This document shows, piece by piece, positions 11,334 to 24,900 of a stretch of DNA of 64,000 nt. The notes beneath the pieces were generated by a model. It did not search any database. It was given only the letters and a program-made list of their open reading frames with translations, and was not told the origin of the DNA. The position numbers were made by a program, and so were the translations under genes. The DNA lies in NCBI RefSeq assembly GCF_051020975.1, contig NW_027478167.1, forward strand, positions 3,348,001-3,412,000, given 5' to 3'. This stretch comes from Osmia lignaria lignaria (taxonomy: Eukaryota > Arthropoda > Insecta > Hymenoptera > Megachilidae). The first letter of the stretch is position 1. Every line of letters starts with the position of its first letter.

Positions 11334-14300
11334 AAATTGTAGGAAACATAATTCTCTACAAAAAACGTCTCTTAACATTTTGCCATAGCTCGCTTCGTTT
11401 CCGAGATATTTGCAGATTCAGCTCAAAGGAACTGGCCTGACGGACATATTTCGAGATATTTCTTCTTCTTGTTGTTCTTCCTCTGCACAGCTAAGCTGGA
11501 AGTGGCATTTGCAGCTCGCAATAGTGCAGAGTTATCTCAAAGAAAGGGGCCACGGTGTTCCTGTATCTCTATTATGTTGGTGCGGCTTCGGAACTTTTAA
11601 ATATCTTGATATATCTCGAGAACTACGCATCTGATCAAAAAATATCATAGAACATAAAAAGTAGGAAACTTAATTCTCTACAAAAAAGGTCTCTTAACAT
11701 TTTGCCATAGCTCGCTTCGTTTCCGAGATATTTGCAGATTTATCTCAAGGGAAGGGGCCTGACGGACATATTTCGAGATATTTCTTCTTCTTGTTGTTCT
11801 TCTTCTGCACAGCTAAGCTGGAAGTGGCATTTGCGGCTCGCACTATTGCAGAGTTATCTCAAAGAAAGGGGCCACGGTGTTTCTGTATATGTATTATGTT
11901 GGTGCGGCTTCGGAACTTTTAAATATCTTGATATATCTCGAGAACTACGTATCTGATCAAAAAATATCATAGAAGATAAAAAGTAGGAAACTTAACTCTC
12001 TACAAAAAAGGTCTCTTAACATTTCGCCATAGCTCGCTTCGTTTCCGAGATATTTGCAGATTTATCTCAAGGGAAGGGGCCTGTCGGACATATTTCGAGA
12101 TATTTCTTCTTCTTGTTGTTCTTCTTCTGCACAGCTAAGCTGGAAGTGGCATTTGCGGCTCGCACTAGTGCAGAGTTGTCTCAAAGAAAGGGGCCACGGT
12201 GTTTCTGTATCTCTATTATGTTGGTGCGGCTTCGGAACTTTTAAATATCTCGATATATCTCGAAAACTACGCTTCTGATCAAAAAATATCATAGAACATA
12301 AATTGTAGGAAACATAATTCTCTACAAAAAACGTCTCTTAACATTTTGCCACAGCTCGCTTCGTTTCCGAGATATTTGCAGATTCAGCTCAAAGGAACGG
12401 GCCTGACGGACATGTTTCGAGATACTTCTTTTTCTTGTTGTTCTTCCTCTGCACAGCTAAGCTGGAAGTGGCATTTGCAGCTCGCAATAGTGCAGAGTTA
12501 TCTCAAAGAAAGGGGCCACGGTGTTTCTGTATCTCTATTATGTTGGTGCGGCTTCGGAACTTTTAAATATCTCGATATATCTCGAAAACTACGCTTCTGA
12601 TCAAAAAATATCATAGAACATAAATTGTAGGAAACATAATTCTCTACAAAAAAGGTCTCTCAACATTTTGCCATAGCTCGCTTCGTTTCCGAGATATTTG
12701 CAGATTCAGCTCAAAGGAACTGGCCTGACGGACATATTTCGAGATATTTCTTCTTCTTGTTGTTCTTCCTCTGCACAGCTAAGCTGGAAGTGGCATTTGC
12801 AGCTCGCAATAGTGCAGAGTTATCTCAAAGAAAGGGGCCACGGTGTTTCTGTATCTGTATTATGTTGGTGCGGCTTCGGAACTTTTAAATATCTTGATAT
12901 ATCTCGAGAACTACGCATCTGATCAAAAATATCATACAACATAAAAAGTAGGAAACTTAATTCTCTACAAAAAAGGTCTCTTAACATTTTGCCATAGCTC
13001 TCTTCGTTTCCGAGATATTTGCAGATTTATCTCAAGGGAAGGGGCCTGACGGACATATTTCGAAATATTTCTTCTTCTTGTTGTTCTTCTTCTGCACAGC
13101 TAAGCTGGAAGTGGCATTTGCGGCTCGCACTATTGCAGAGTTATCTCAAAGAAAGGGGCCACGGTGTTTCTGTATCTCTATTATGTTGGTGCGGCTTCGT
13201 AACTTTTAAATATCTCGATATATCTCGAAAACTACGCTTCTGATCAAAAAATATCATAGAACATAAATTGTAGGAAACATAATTCTCTACAAAAAAGGTC
13301 TCTTAACATTTTGCCATAGCTCGCTTGGTTTCCGAGATATTTGCAGATATATCTCAAGGGCAGGGGCCTGACGGACATATTTCGAGATATTTCTTCTTCT
13401 TGTTGTTCTTCTTCTGCACAGCTAAGCTGGAAGTGGCATTTACAGCTCGCAATAGTGCAGAGTTATCTCAAAGAAAGGGGCCACGGTGTTTCTGTATCTC
13501 TATTATGTTGGTGCGGTTTCGGAACTTTTAAATATCTTGATATATCTCGAGAACTACGCATCTGATCAAAAAATATCATAGAACATAGAAAGTAGGAAAC
13601 TTAATTCTCTACAAAAAAGGTCTCTTAACATTTCGCCATAGCTCGCTTCGTTTCCGAGATATTTGCAGATTTATCTCAAGGGAAGGGGCCTGTCGGACAT
13701 ATTTCGAAATATTTCTTCTTCTTGTTGTTCTTCTTCTGCACAGCTAAGCTGGAAGTGGCATTTGCGGCTCGCACTATTGCAGAGTTATCTCAAAGAAAGG
13801 GGCCACGGTGTTTCTGTATCTCTATTATGTTGGTGCGGCTTCGTAACTTTTAAATATCTCGATATATCTCGAAAACTACGCTTCTGATCAAAAAATATCA
13901 TAGAACATAAATTGTAGGAAACATAATTCTCTACAAAAAAGGTCTCTTAACATTTTGCCATAGCTCGCTTGGTTTCCGAGATATTTGCAGATATATCTCA
14001 AGGGCAGGGGCCTGACGGACATATTTCGAGATATTTCTTCTTCTTGTTGTTCTTCTTCTGCACAGCTAAGCTGGAAGTGGCATTTACAGCTCGCAATAGT
14101 GCAGAGTTATCTCAAAGAAAGGGGCCACGGTGTTTCTGTATCTCTATTATGTTGGTGCGGTTTCGGAACTTTTAAATATCTTGATATATCTCGAGAACTA
14201 CGCATCTGATCAAAAAATATCATAGAAGATAAAAAGTAGGAAACTTAATTCTCTACAAAAAAGGTCTCTTAACATTTTGCCATAGCTCGCTTCGTTTCCG

Positions 14301-17300
14301 AGATATTTGCAGATTTATCTCAAGGGAAGGGGCCTGACGGACATATTTCGAGATATTTCTTCTTCTTGTTGTTCTTCTTCTGCACAGCTAAGCTGGAAGT
14401 GGCATTTGCGGCTCGCACTAGTGCACAGTTATCTCAAAGAAAGGGGCCACGGTGTTTCTGTATCTCTAATATGTTGGTGCGGCTTCGGAACTTTTAAGTA
14501 CCTCGATATATCTCGAAAACTACGCTTCTGATCAAAAAATATCATAGAACATAAATTGTAGGAAACATAATTCTCTACAAAAAACGTCTCTTAACATTTT
14601 GCCATAGCTCGCTTCGTTTCCGAGATATTTGCAGATTCAGCTCAAAGGAACTGGCCTGACGGACATATTTCGAGATATTTCTTCTTCTTGTTGTTCTTCC
14701 TCTGCACAGCTAAGCTGGAAGTGGCATTTGCAGCTCGCAATAGTGCAGAGTTATCTCAAAGAAAGGGGCCACGGTGTTTCTGTATCTCTATTATGTTGGT
14801 GCGGCTTCGGAACTTTTAAATATCTCGATATATCTCGAAAACTACGCTTCTGATCAAAAAATATCATAGAACATAAAAAGTAGGAAACTTAATTCTCTAC
14901 AAAAAAGGTCTCTTAACATTTTGCCATAGCTCGCTTCGTTTCCGAGATATTTGCAGATTTATCTCAAGGAAAGGGGCCTGACGGACATATTTTGAGATAT
15001 TTCTTCTTCTTGTTGTTCTTCTCCTGCACAGTTAAGCTGGAAGTGGCATTTGCGGCTCGCACTAGTGCAGAGTTATCTCAAAGAAAGGGGCCACGGTGTT
15101 TCTGTATCTGTATTATGTTGGTGCGGCTTCGGAACTTTTAAATATCTTGATATATCTCGAGAACTACGCATCTGATCAAAAATATCATAGAACATAAAAA
15201 GTAGGAAACTTAATTCTCTACAAAAAAGGTCTCTTAACATTTTGCCATAGCTCTCTTCGTTTCCGAGATATTTGCAGATTTATCTCAAGGGAAGGGGCCT
15301 GACGGACATATTTCGAAATATTTCTTCTTCTTGTTGTTCTTCTTCTGCACAGCTAAGCTGGAAGTGGCATTTGCGGCTCGCACTATTGCAGAGTTATCTC
15401 AAAGAAAGGGGCCACGGTGTTTCTGTATCTCTATTATGTTGGTGCGGCTTCGTAACTTTTAAATATCTCGATATATCTCGAAAACTACGCTTCTGATCAA
15501 AAAATATCATAGAACATAAATTGTAGGAAACATAATTCTCTACAAAAAAGGTCTCTTAACATTTTGCCATAGCTCGCTTGGTTTCCGAGATATTTGCAGA
15601 TATATCTCAAGGGCAGGGGCCTGACGGACATATTTCGAGATATTTCTTCTTCTTGTTGTTCTTCTTCTGCACAGCTAAGCTGGAAGTGGCATTTACAGCT
15701 CGCAATAGTGCAGAGTTATCTCAAAGAAAGGGGCCACGGTGTTTCTGTATCTCTATTATGTTGGTGCGGTTTCGGAACTTTTAAATATCTTGATATATCT
15801 CGAGAACTACGCATCTGATCAAAAAATATCATAGAACATAAAAAGTAGGAAACTTAATTCTCTACAAAAAAGGTCTCTTAACATTTTGCCATAGCTCGCT
15901 TCGTTTCCGAGATATTTGCAGATTCAGCTCAAAGGAACTGGCCTGACGGACATATTTCGAGATATTTCTTCTTCTTGTTGTTCTTCCTCTGCACAGCTAA
16001 GCTGGAAGTGGCATTTGCGGCTCGCACTAGTGCAGAGTTATCTCAAAGAAAGGGGCCACGGTGTTTCTGTATCTCTATTATGTTGGTGCGGCTTCGGAAC
16101 TTTTAAATATCTCGATATATCTCGAAAACTACGCTTCTGATCAAAAAATATCATAGAGCGTAAATTGTAGGAAACATTATTCTCTACAAAAAAGGTCTCT
16201 TAACATTTTGCCATAGCTCGCTTCGTTTCCGAGATATTTGCAGATTCATCTCAAGGGAAGTGGCCTGACGGACATATTTCGAGATATATCTTCTTCTTGT
16301 TGTTCTTCTTCTGCACAGCTAAGCTGGAAGTGGCATTTGCAGCTCGCAATAGTGCAGAGTTATCCCAAAGAAAGGGGCCACGGTGTTTCTGTATCTCTAT
16401 TATGTTGGTGCGGCTTCGGAACTTTTAAATATCTTGATATATCTCGAGAACTACGCATCTGATCAAAAAATATCATACTACATAAAAAGTAGGAAACTTA
16501 ATTCTCTACAAGAAAGGTCTCTAAACATTTTGCCATAGCTCGCTTCGTTTCCGAGATATTTGCAGATTTATCTCAAGGGAAGGGGCCTGACGGACATATT
16601 TCGAGATATTTCTTCTTCTTGTTGTTCTTCTTCTGCACAGCTAAGCTGGAAGTGGCATTTGCAGCTCGCAATAGTGCAGAGTTATCTCAAAGAAAGGGGC
16701 CACGGTGTTTCTGTATCTCTATTATGTTGGTGCGGCTTCGGAACTTTTAAATATCTTGATATATCTCGAGAACTACGCATCTGATCAAAAAATATCATAG
16801 AACATAAAAAGTAGGAAACTTAATTCTCTACAAAAAAGGTCTCTTAACATTTTGCCATAGCTCGCGTCGTTTCCGAGATATTTGCAGATTTATCTCAAGG
16901 GAAGGGGCCTAACGGACATATTTCGAGATATTTCTTCTTCTTGTTGTTCTTCTTCTGCACAGCTAAACTGGAAGTGGCATTTCCAGCTCGCATTAGTGCA
17001 GAGTTATCTCAAAGAAAGGAGCCACGGTGTTTCTGTATCTCTATTATGTTGGTGCGGCTTCGGCACTTTTAAATATCTTGATATATCTCGAGAACTACGC
17101 ATCTGATCAAAAAATATCATAGAACATAGAAAGTAGGAAACTTAATTCTCTACAAAAAAGGTCTCTTAACATTTCGCCATAGCTCGCTTCGTTTCCGAGA
17201 TATTTGCAGATTTATCTCAAGGGAAGGGGCCTGTCGGACATATTTCGAAATATTTCTTCTTCTTGTTGTTCTTCTTCTGCACAGCTAAGCTGGAAGTGGC

Positions 17301-20300
17301 ATTTGCGGCTCGCACTATTGCAGAGTTATCTCAAAGAAAGGGGCCACGGTGTTTCTGTATCTCTATTATGTTGGTGCGGCTTCGGAGCTTTTAAATATCT
17401 TGATATATCTCGAGAACTACGCGTCTGATCAAAAAATATCATAGAACATAAGAAGTAGGAAACATAATTCTCTACAAAAAAGGTCTCTTAACATTTTGCC
17501 ATAGCTCGCTTCGTTTCCGAGATATTTGCAGATTTATCTCAAGGGAAGGGGCCTGACGGACATATTTCGAGATATTTCTTCTTCTTGTTGTTCTTCTTCT
17601 GCACAGCTAAGCTGGAAGTGGCATTTGCGGCTCGCACTAGTGCACAGTTATCTCAAAGAAAGCGGCCACGGTGTTTCTGTATCTCTAATATGTTGGTGCG
17701 GCTTCGGAACTTTTAAGTATCTCGATATATCTCGAAAACTACGCTTCTGATCAAAAAATATCATAGAACATAAATTGTAGGAAACATAATTCTCTACAAA
17801 AAACGTCTCTTAACATTTTGCCATAGCTCGCTTCGTTTCCGAGATATTTGCAGATTCAGCTCAAAGGAACTGGCCTGACGGACATATTTCGAGATATTTC
17901 TTCTTCTTGTTGTTCTTCCTCTGCACAGCTAAGCTGGAAGTGGCATTTGCAGCTCGCAATAGTGCAGAGTTATCTCAAAGAAAGGGGCCACGGTGTTCCT
18001 GTATCTCTATTATGTTGGTGCGGCTTCGGAACTTTTAAATATCTTGATATATCTCGAGAACTACGCATCTGATCAAAAAATATCATAGAACATAAAAAGT
18101 AGGAAACTTAATTCTCTACAAAAAAGGTCTCTTAACATTTTGCCATAGCTCGCTTCGTTTCCGAGATATTTGCAGATTTATCTCAAGGGAAGGGGCCTGA
18201 CGGACATATTTCGAGATATTTCTTCTTCTTGTTGTTCTTCTTCTGCACAGCTAAGCTGGAAGTGGCATTTGCGGCTCGCACTATTGCAGAGTTATCTCAA
18301 AGAAAGGGGCCACGGTGTTTCTGTATATGTATTATGTTGGTGCGGCTTCGGAACTTTTAAATATCTTGATATATCTCGAGAACTACGTATCTGATCAAAA
18401 AATATCATAGAAGATAAAAAGTAGGAAACTTAACTCTCTACAAAAAAGGTCTCTTAACATTTCGCCATAGCTCGCTTCGTTTCCGAGATATTTGCAGATT
18501 TATCTCAAGGGAAGGGGCCTGTCGGACATATTTCGAGATATTTCTTCTTCTTGTTGTTCTTCTTCTGCACAGCTAAGCTGGAAGTGGCATTTGCGGCTCG
18601 CACTAGTGCAGAGTTGTCTCAAAGAAAGGGGCCACGGTGTTTCTGTATCTCTATTATGTTGGTGCGGCTTCGGAACTTTTAAATATCTCGATATATCTCG
18701 AAAACTACGCTTCTGATCAAAAAATATCATAGAACATAAATTGTAGGAAACATAATTCTCTACAAAAAACGTCTCTTAACATTTTGCCACAGCTCGCTTC
18801 GTTTCCGAGATATTTGCAGATTCAGCTCAAAGGAACGGGCCTGACGGACATGTTTCGAGATACTTCTTTTTCTTGTTGTTCTTCCTCTGCACAGCTAAGC
18901 TGGAAGTGGCATTTGCAGCTCGCAATAGTGCAGAGTTATCTCAAAGAAAGGGGCCACGGTGTTTCTGTATCTCTATTATGTTGGTGCGGCTTCGGAACTT
19001 TTAAATATCTCGATATATCTCGAAAACTACGCTTCTGATCAAAAAATATCATAGAACATAAATTGTAGGAAACATAATTCTCTACAAAAAAGGTCTCTCA
19101 ACATTTTGCCATAGCTCGCTTCGTTTCCGAGATATTTGCAGATTCAGCTCAAAGGAACTGGCCTGACGGACATATTTCGAGATATTTCTTCTTCTTGTTG
19201 TTCTTCCTCTGCACAGCTAAGCTGGAAGTGGCATTTGCAGCTCGCAATAGTGCAGAGTTATCTCAAAGAAAGGGGCCACGGTGTTTCTGTATCTGTATTA
19301 TGTTGGTGCGGCTTCGGAACTTTTAAATATCTTGATATATCTCGAGAACTACGCATCTGATCAAAAATATCATACAACATAAAAAGTAGGAAACTTAATT
19401 CTCTACAAAAAAGGTCTCTTAACATTTTGCCATAGCTCTCTTCGTTTCCGAGATATTTGCAGATTTATCTCAAGGGAAGGGGCCTGACGGACATATTTCG
19501 AAATATTTCTTCTTCTTGTTGTTCTTCTTCTGCACAGCTAAGCTGGAAGTGGCATTTGCGGCTCGCACTATTGCAGAGTTATCTCAAAGAAAGGGGCCAC
19601 GGTGTTTCTGTATCTCTATTATGTTGGTGCGGCTTCGTAACTTTTAAATATCTCGATATATCTCGAAAACTACGCTTCTGATCAAAAAATATCATAGAAC
19701 ATAAATTGTAGGAACCATAATTCTCTACAAAAAAGGTCTCTTAACATTTTGCCATAGCTCGCTTGGTTTCCGAGATATTTGCAGATATATCTCAAGGGCA
19801 GGGGCCTGACGGACATATTTCGAGATATTTCTTCTTCTTGTTGTTCTTCTTCTGCACAGCTAAGCTGGAAGTGGCATTTACAGCTCGCAATAGTGCAGAG
19901 TTATCTCAAAGAAAGGGGCCACGGTGTTTCTGTATCTCTATTATGTTGGTGCGGTTTCGGAACTTTTAAATATCTTGATATATCTCGAGAACTACGCATC
20001 TGATCAAAAAATATCATAGAACATAGAAAGTAGGAAACTTAATTCTCTACAAAAAAGGTCTCTTAACATTTCGCCATAGCTCGCTTCGTTTCCGAGATAT
20101 TTGCAGATTTATCTCAAGGGAAGGGGCCTGTCGGACATATTTCGAAATATTTCTTCTTCTTGTTGTTCTTCTTCTGCACAGCTAAGCTGGAAGTGGCATT
20201 TGCGGCTCGCACTATTGCAGAGTTATCTCAAAGAAAGGGGCCACGGTGTTTCTGTATCTCTATTATGTTGGTGCGGCTTCGTAACTTTTAAATATCTTGA

Positions 20301-21950
20301 TATATCTCGAGAACTACGCATCTGATCAAAAAATATCATAGAAGATAAAAAGTAGGAAACTTAATTCTCTACAAAAAAGGTCTCTTAACATTTTGCCATA
20401 GCTCGCTTCGTTTCCGAGATATTTGCAGATTTATCTCAAGGGAAGGGGCCTGACGGACATATTTCGAGATATTTCTTCTTCTTGTTGTTCTTCTTCTGCA
20501 CAGCTAAGCTGGAAGTGGCATTTGCGGCTCGCACTAGTGCACAGTTATCTCAAAGAAAGGGGCCACGGTGTTTCTGTATCTCTAATATGTTGGTGCGGCT
20601 TCGGAACTTTTAAGTACCTCGATATATCTCGAAAACTACGCTTCTGATCAAAAAATATCATAGAACATAAATTGTAGGAAACATAATTCTCTACAAAAAA
20701 CGTCTCTTAACATTTTGCCATAGCTCGCTTCGTTTCCGAGATATTTGCAGATTCAGCTCAAAGGAACTGGCCTGACGGACATATTTCGAGATATTTCTTC
20801 TTCTTGTTGTTCTTCCTCTGCACAGCTAAGCTGGAAGTGGCATTTGCAGCTCGCAATAGTGCAGAGTTATCTCAAAGAAAGGGGCCACGGTGTTTCTGTA
20901 TCTCTATTATGTTGGTGCGGCTTCGGAACTTTTAAATATCTCGATATATCTCGAAAACTACGCTTCTGATCAAAAAATATCATAGAACATAAATTGTAGG
21001 AAACATAATTCTCTACAAAAAAGGTCTCTTAACATTTTGCCATAGCTCGCTTCGTTTCCGAGATATTTGCAGATTTATCTCAAGGAAAGGGGCCTGACGG
21101 ACATATTTTGAGATATTTCTTCTTCTTGTTGTTCTTCTCCTGCACAGTTAAGCTGGAAGTGGCATTTGCGGCTCGCACTAGTGCAGAGTTATCTCAAAGA
21201 AAGGGGCCACGGTGTTTCTGTATCTGTATTATGTTGGTGCGGCTTCGGAACTTTTAAATATCTTGATATATCTCGAGAACTACGCATCTGATCAAAAATA
21301 TCATAGAACATAAAAAGTAGGAAACTTAATTCTCTACAAAAAAGGTCTCTTAACATTTTGCCATAGCTCTCTTCGTTTCCGAGATATTTGCAGATTTATC
21401 TCAAGGGAAGGGGCCTGACGGACATATTTCGAAATATTTCTTCTTCTTGTTGTTCTTCTTCTGCACAGCTAAGCTGGAAGTGGCATTTGCGGCTCGCACT
21501 ATTGCAGAGTTATCTCAAAGAAAGGGGCCACGGTGTTTCTGTATCTCTATTATGTTGGTGCGGCTTCGTAACTTTTAAATATCTCGATATATCTCGAAAA
21601 CTACGCTTCTGATCAAAAAATATCATAGAACATAAATTGTAGGAAACATAATTCTCTACAAAAAAGGTCTCTTAACATTTTGCCATAGCTCGCTTGGTTT
21701 CCGAGATATTTGCAGATATATCTCAAGGGCAGGGGCCTGACGGACATATTTCGAGATATTTCTTCTTCTTGTTGTTCTTCTTCTGCACAGCTAAGCTGGA
21801 AGTGGCATTTACAGCTCGCAATAGTGCAGAGTTATCTCAAAGAAAGGGGCCACGGTGTTTCTGTATCTCTATTATGTTGGTGCGGTTTCGGAACTTTTAA
21901 ATATCTTGATATATCTCGAGAACTACGCATCTGATCAAAAAATATCATAG
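10947..21950 (+). repeat. Roughly 20-monomer block repeated with one monomer lost
   Basis: About 10,947-13,858 matches about 17,385-20,296 with a 6,438-bp shift. From about 14,180 to 15,834 it then matches about 20,297-21,950 with a 6,116-bp shift, so the second copy lacks exactly one monomer. Shared markers include CATAAGAAGTAGG (11,011 and 17,449), GATACTTCTTTTTC (12,421 and 18,859), the five-A tracts at 12,925 and 19,363, and TTTTGAGAT at 14,991 and 21,107. Five unrelated monomers (15,835-17,384) separate the copies. A small patch near 14,871/20,990 differs, as gene conversion would leave. Confidence 0.8.
12925..12929 (+). other. Five-A tract (321-bp monomer), copied four more times
   Basis: GATCAAAAATATC replaces GATCAAAAAATATC here and at 15,178, 19,363, 21,294 and 24,835 (A-tract starts). 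All five lie immediately before a monomer with CTCTCTTCGTTTCC and TTTCGAAATATTTC, and their spacing follows the HOR shifts. They therefore probably descend from one deletion. Confidence 0.85.
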
Positions 21951-24900
21951 AAGATAAAAAGTAGGAAACTTAATTCTCTACAAAAAAGGTCTCTCAACAT
22001 TTTGCCATAGCTCGCTTCGTTTCCGAGATATTTGCACATTTATCTCAAGGGAAGGGGCCTAACGGACATATTTCGAGATATTTCTTCTTCTTGTTGTTCT
22101 TCTTCTGCACAGCTAAGCTGGAAGTGGCATTTGCGGCTCGCACTAGTGCAGAGTTATCTCAAAGAAAGGGGCCACGGTGTTTCTGTATCTCTATTATGTT
22201 GGTGCGGCTTCGGAACTTTTAAATATCTTGATATATCTCGAGAACTACGCATCTGATCAAAAAATATCATACTACATGAAAAGTAGGAAACTTAATTCTC
22301 TACAAGAAAGGTCTCTAAACATTTTGCCATAGCTCGCTTCGTTTCCGAGATATTTGCAGATTTATCTCAAGGGAAGGGGCCTGACGGACATATTTCGAGA
22401 TATTTCTTCTTCTTGTTGTTCTTCTTCTGCACAGCTAAACTGGAAGTGGCATTTCCAGCTCGCAATAGTGCAGAGTTATCTCAAAGAAAGGAGCCACGGT
22501 GTTTCTGTATCTCTATTATGTTGGTGCGGCTTCGGAACTTTTAAATATCTTGATATATCTCGAGAACTACGCATCTGATCAAAAAATATCATAGAACATA
22601 AAAAGTAGGAAACTTAATTCTCTACAAAAAAGGTCTCTTAACATTTTGCCATACCTCGCTTCGTTTCCGAGATATTTGCAGATTTATCTCAAGGGAAGGG
22701 GCCTGACGGACATATTTCGAGATATTTCTTCTTCTTGTTGTTCTTCTTCTGCACAGCTAAGCTGGAAGTGGCATTTGCGGCTCGCACTAGTGCAGAGTTA
22801 TCTCAAAGAAAGGGGCCACGGTGTTTCTGTATCTCTAATATGTTGGTGCGGCTTCGGAACTTTTAAGTATCTCGATATATCTCGAAAACTACGCTTCTGA
22901 TCAAAAAATATCATAGAACATAAATTGTAGAAAACATAATTCTCTACAAAAAACGTCTCTTAACATTTTGCCATAGCTCGCTTCGTTTCCGAGATATTTG
23001 CAGATTCAGCTCAAAGGAACTGGCCTGACGGACATATTTCGAGATATTTCTTCTTCTTGTTGTTCTTCCTCTGCACAGCTAAGCTGGAAGTGGCATTTGC
23101 AGCTCGCAATAGTGCAGAGTTATCTCAAAGAAAGGGGCCACGGTGTTTCTGTATCTCTATTATGTTGGTGCGGCTTCGTAACTTTTAAATATCTCGATAT
23201 ATCTCGAAAACTACGCTTCTGATCAAAAAATATCATAGAACATAAATTGTAGGAACCATAATTCTCTACAAAAAAGGTCTCTTAACATTTTGCCATAGCT
23301 CGCTTGGTTTCCGAGATATTTGCAGATATATCTCAAGGGCAGGGGCCTGACGGACATATTTCGAGATATTTCTTCTTCTTGTTGTTCTTCTTCTGCACAG
23401 CTAAGCTGGAAGTGGCATTTACAGCTCGCAATAGTGCAGAGTTATCTCAAAGAAAGGGGCCACGGTGTTTCTGTATCTCTATTATGTTGGTGCGGTTTCG
23501 GAACTTTTAAATATCTTGATATATCTCGAGAACTACGCATCTGATCAAAAAATATCATAGAACATAGAAAGTAGGAAACTTAATTCTCTACAAAAAAGGT
23601 CTCTTAACATTTCGCCATAGCTCGCTTCGTTTCCGAGATATTTGCAGATTTATCTCAAGGGAAGGGGCCTGTCGGACATATTTCGAAATATTTCTTCTTC
23701 TTGTTGTTCTTCTTCTGCACAGCTAAGCTGGAAGTGGCATTTGCGGCTCGCACTATTGCAGAGTTATCTCAAAGAAAGGGGCCACGGTGTTTCTGTATCT
23801 CTATTATGTTGGTGCGGCTTCGTAACTTTTAAATATCTTGATATATCTCGAGAACTACGCATCTGATCAAAAAATATCATAGAAGATAAAAAGTAGGAAA
23901 CTTAATTCTCTACAAAAAAGGTCTCTTAACATTTTGCCATAGCTCGCTTCGTTTCCGAGATATTTGCAGATTTATCTCAAGGGAAGGGGCCTGACGGACA
24001 TATTTCGAGATATTTCTTCTTCTTGTTGTTCTTCTTCTGCACAGCTAAGCTGGAAGTGGCATTTGCGGCTCGCACTAGTGCACAGTTATCTCAAAGAAAG
24101 GGGCCACGGTGTTTCTGTATCTCTAATATGTTGGTGCGGCTTCGGAACTTTTAAGTACCTCGATATATCTCGAAAACTACGCTTCTGATCAAAAAATATC
24201 ATAGAACATAAATTGTAGGAAACATAATTCTCTACAAAAAACGTCTCTTAACATTTTGCCATAGCTCGCTTCGTTTCCGAGATATTTGCAGATTCAGCTC
24301 AAAGGAACTGGCCTGACGGACATATTTCGAGATATTTCTTCTTCTTGTTGTTCTTCCTCTGCACAGCTAAGCTGGAAGTGGCATTTGCAGCTCGCAATAG
24401 TGCAGAGTTATCTCAAAGAAAGGGGCCACGGTGTTTCTGTATCTCTATTATGTTGGTGCGGCTTCGGAACTTTTAAATATCTCGATATATCTCGAAAACT
24501 ACGCTTCTGATCAAAAAATATCATAGAACATAAATTGTAGGAAACATAATTCTCTACAAAAAAGGTCTCTTAACATTTTGCCATAGCTCGCTTCGTTTCC
24601 GAGATATTTGCAGATTTATCTCAAGGAAAGGGGCCTGACGGACATATTTTGAGATATTTCTTCTTCTTGTTGTTCTTCTCCTGCACAGTTAAGCTGGAAG
24701 TGGCATTTGCGGCTCGCACTAGTGCAGAGTTATCTCAAAGAAAGGGGCCACGGTGTTTCTGTATCTGTATTATGTTGGTGCGGCTTCGGAACTTTTAAAT
24801 ATCTTGATATATCTCGAGAACTACGCATCTGATCAAAAATATCATAGAACATAAAAAGTAGGAAACTTAATTCTCTACAAAAAAGGTCTCTTAACATTTT

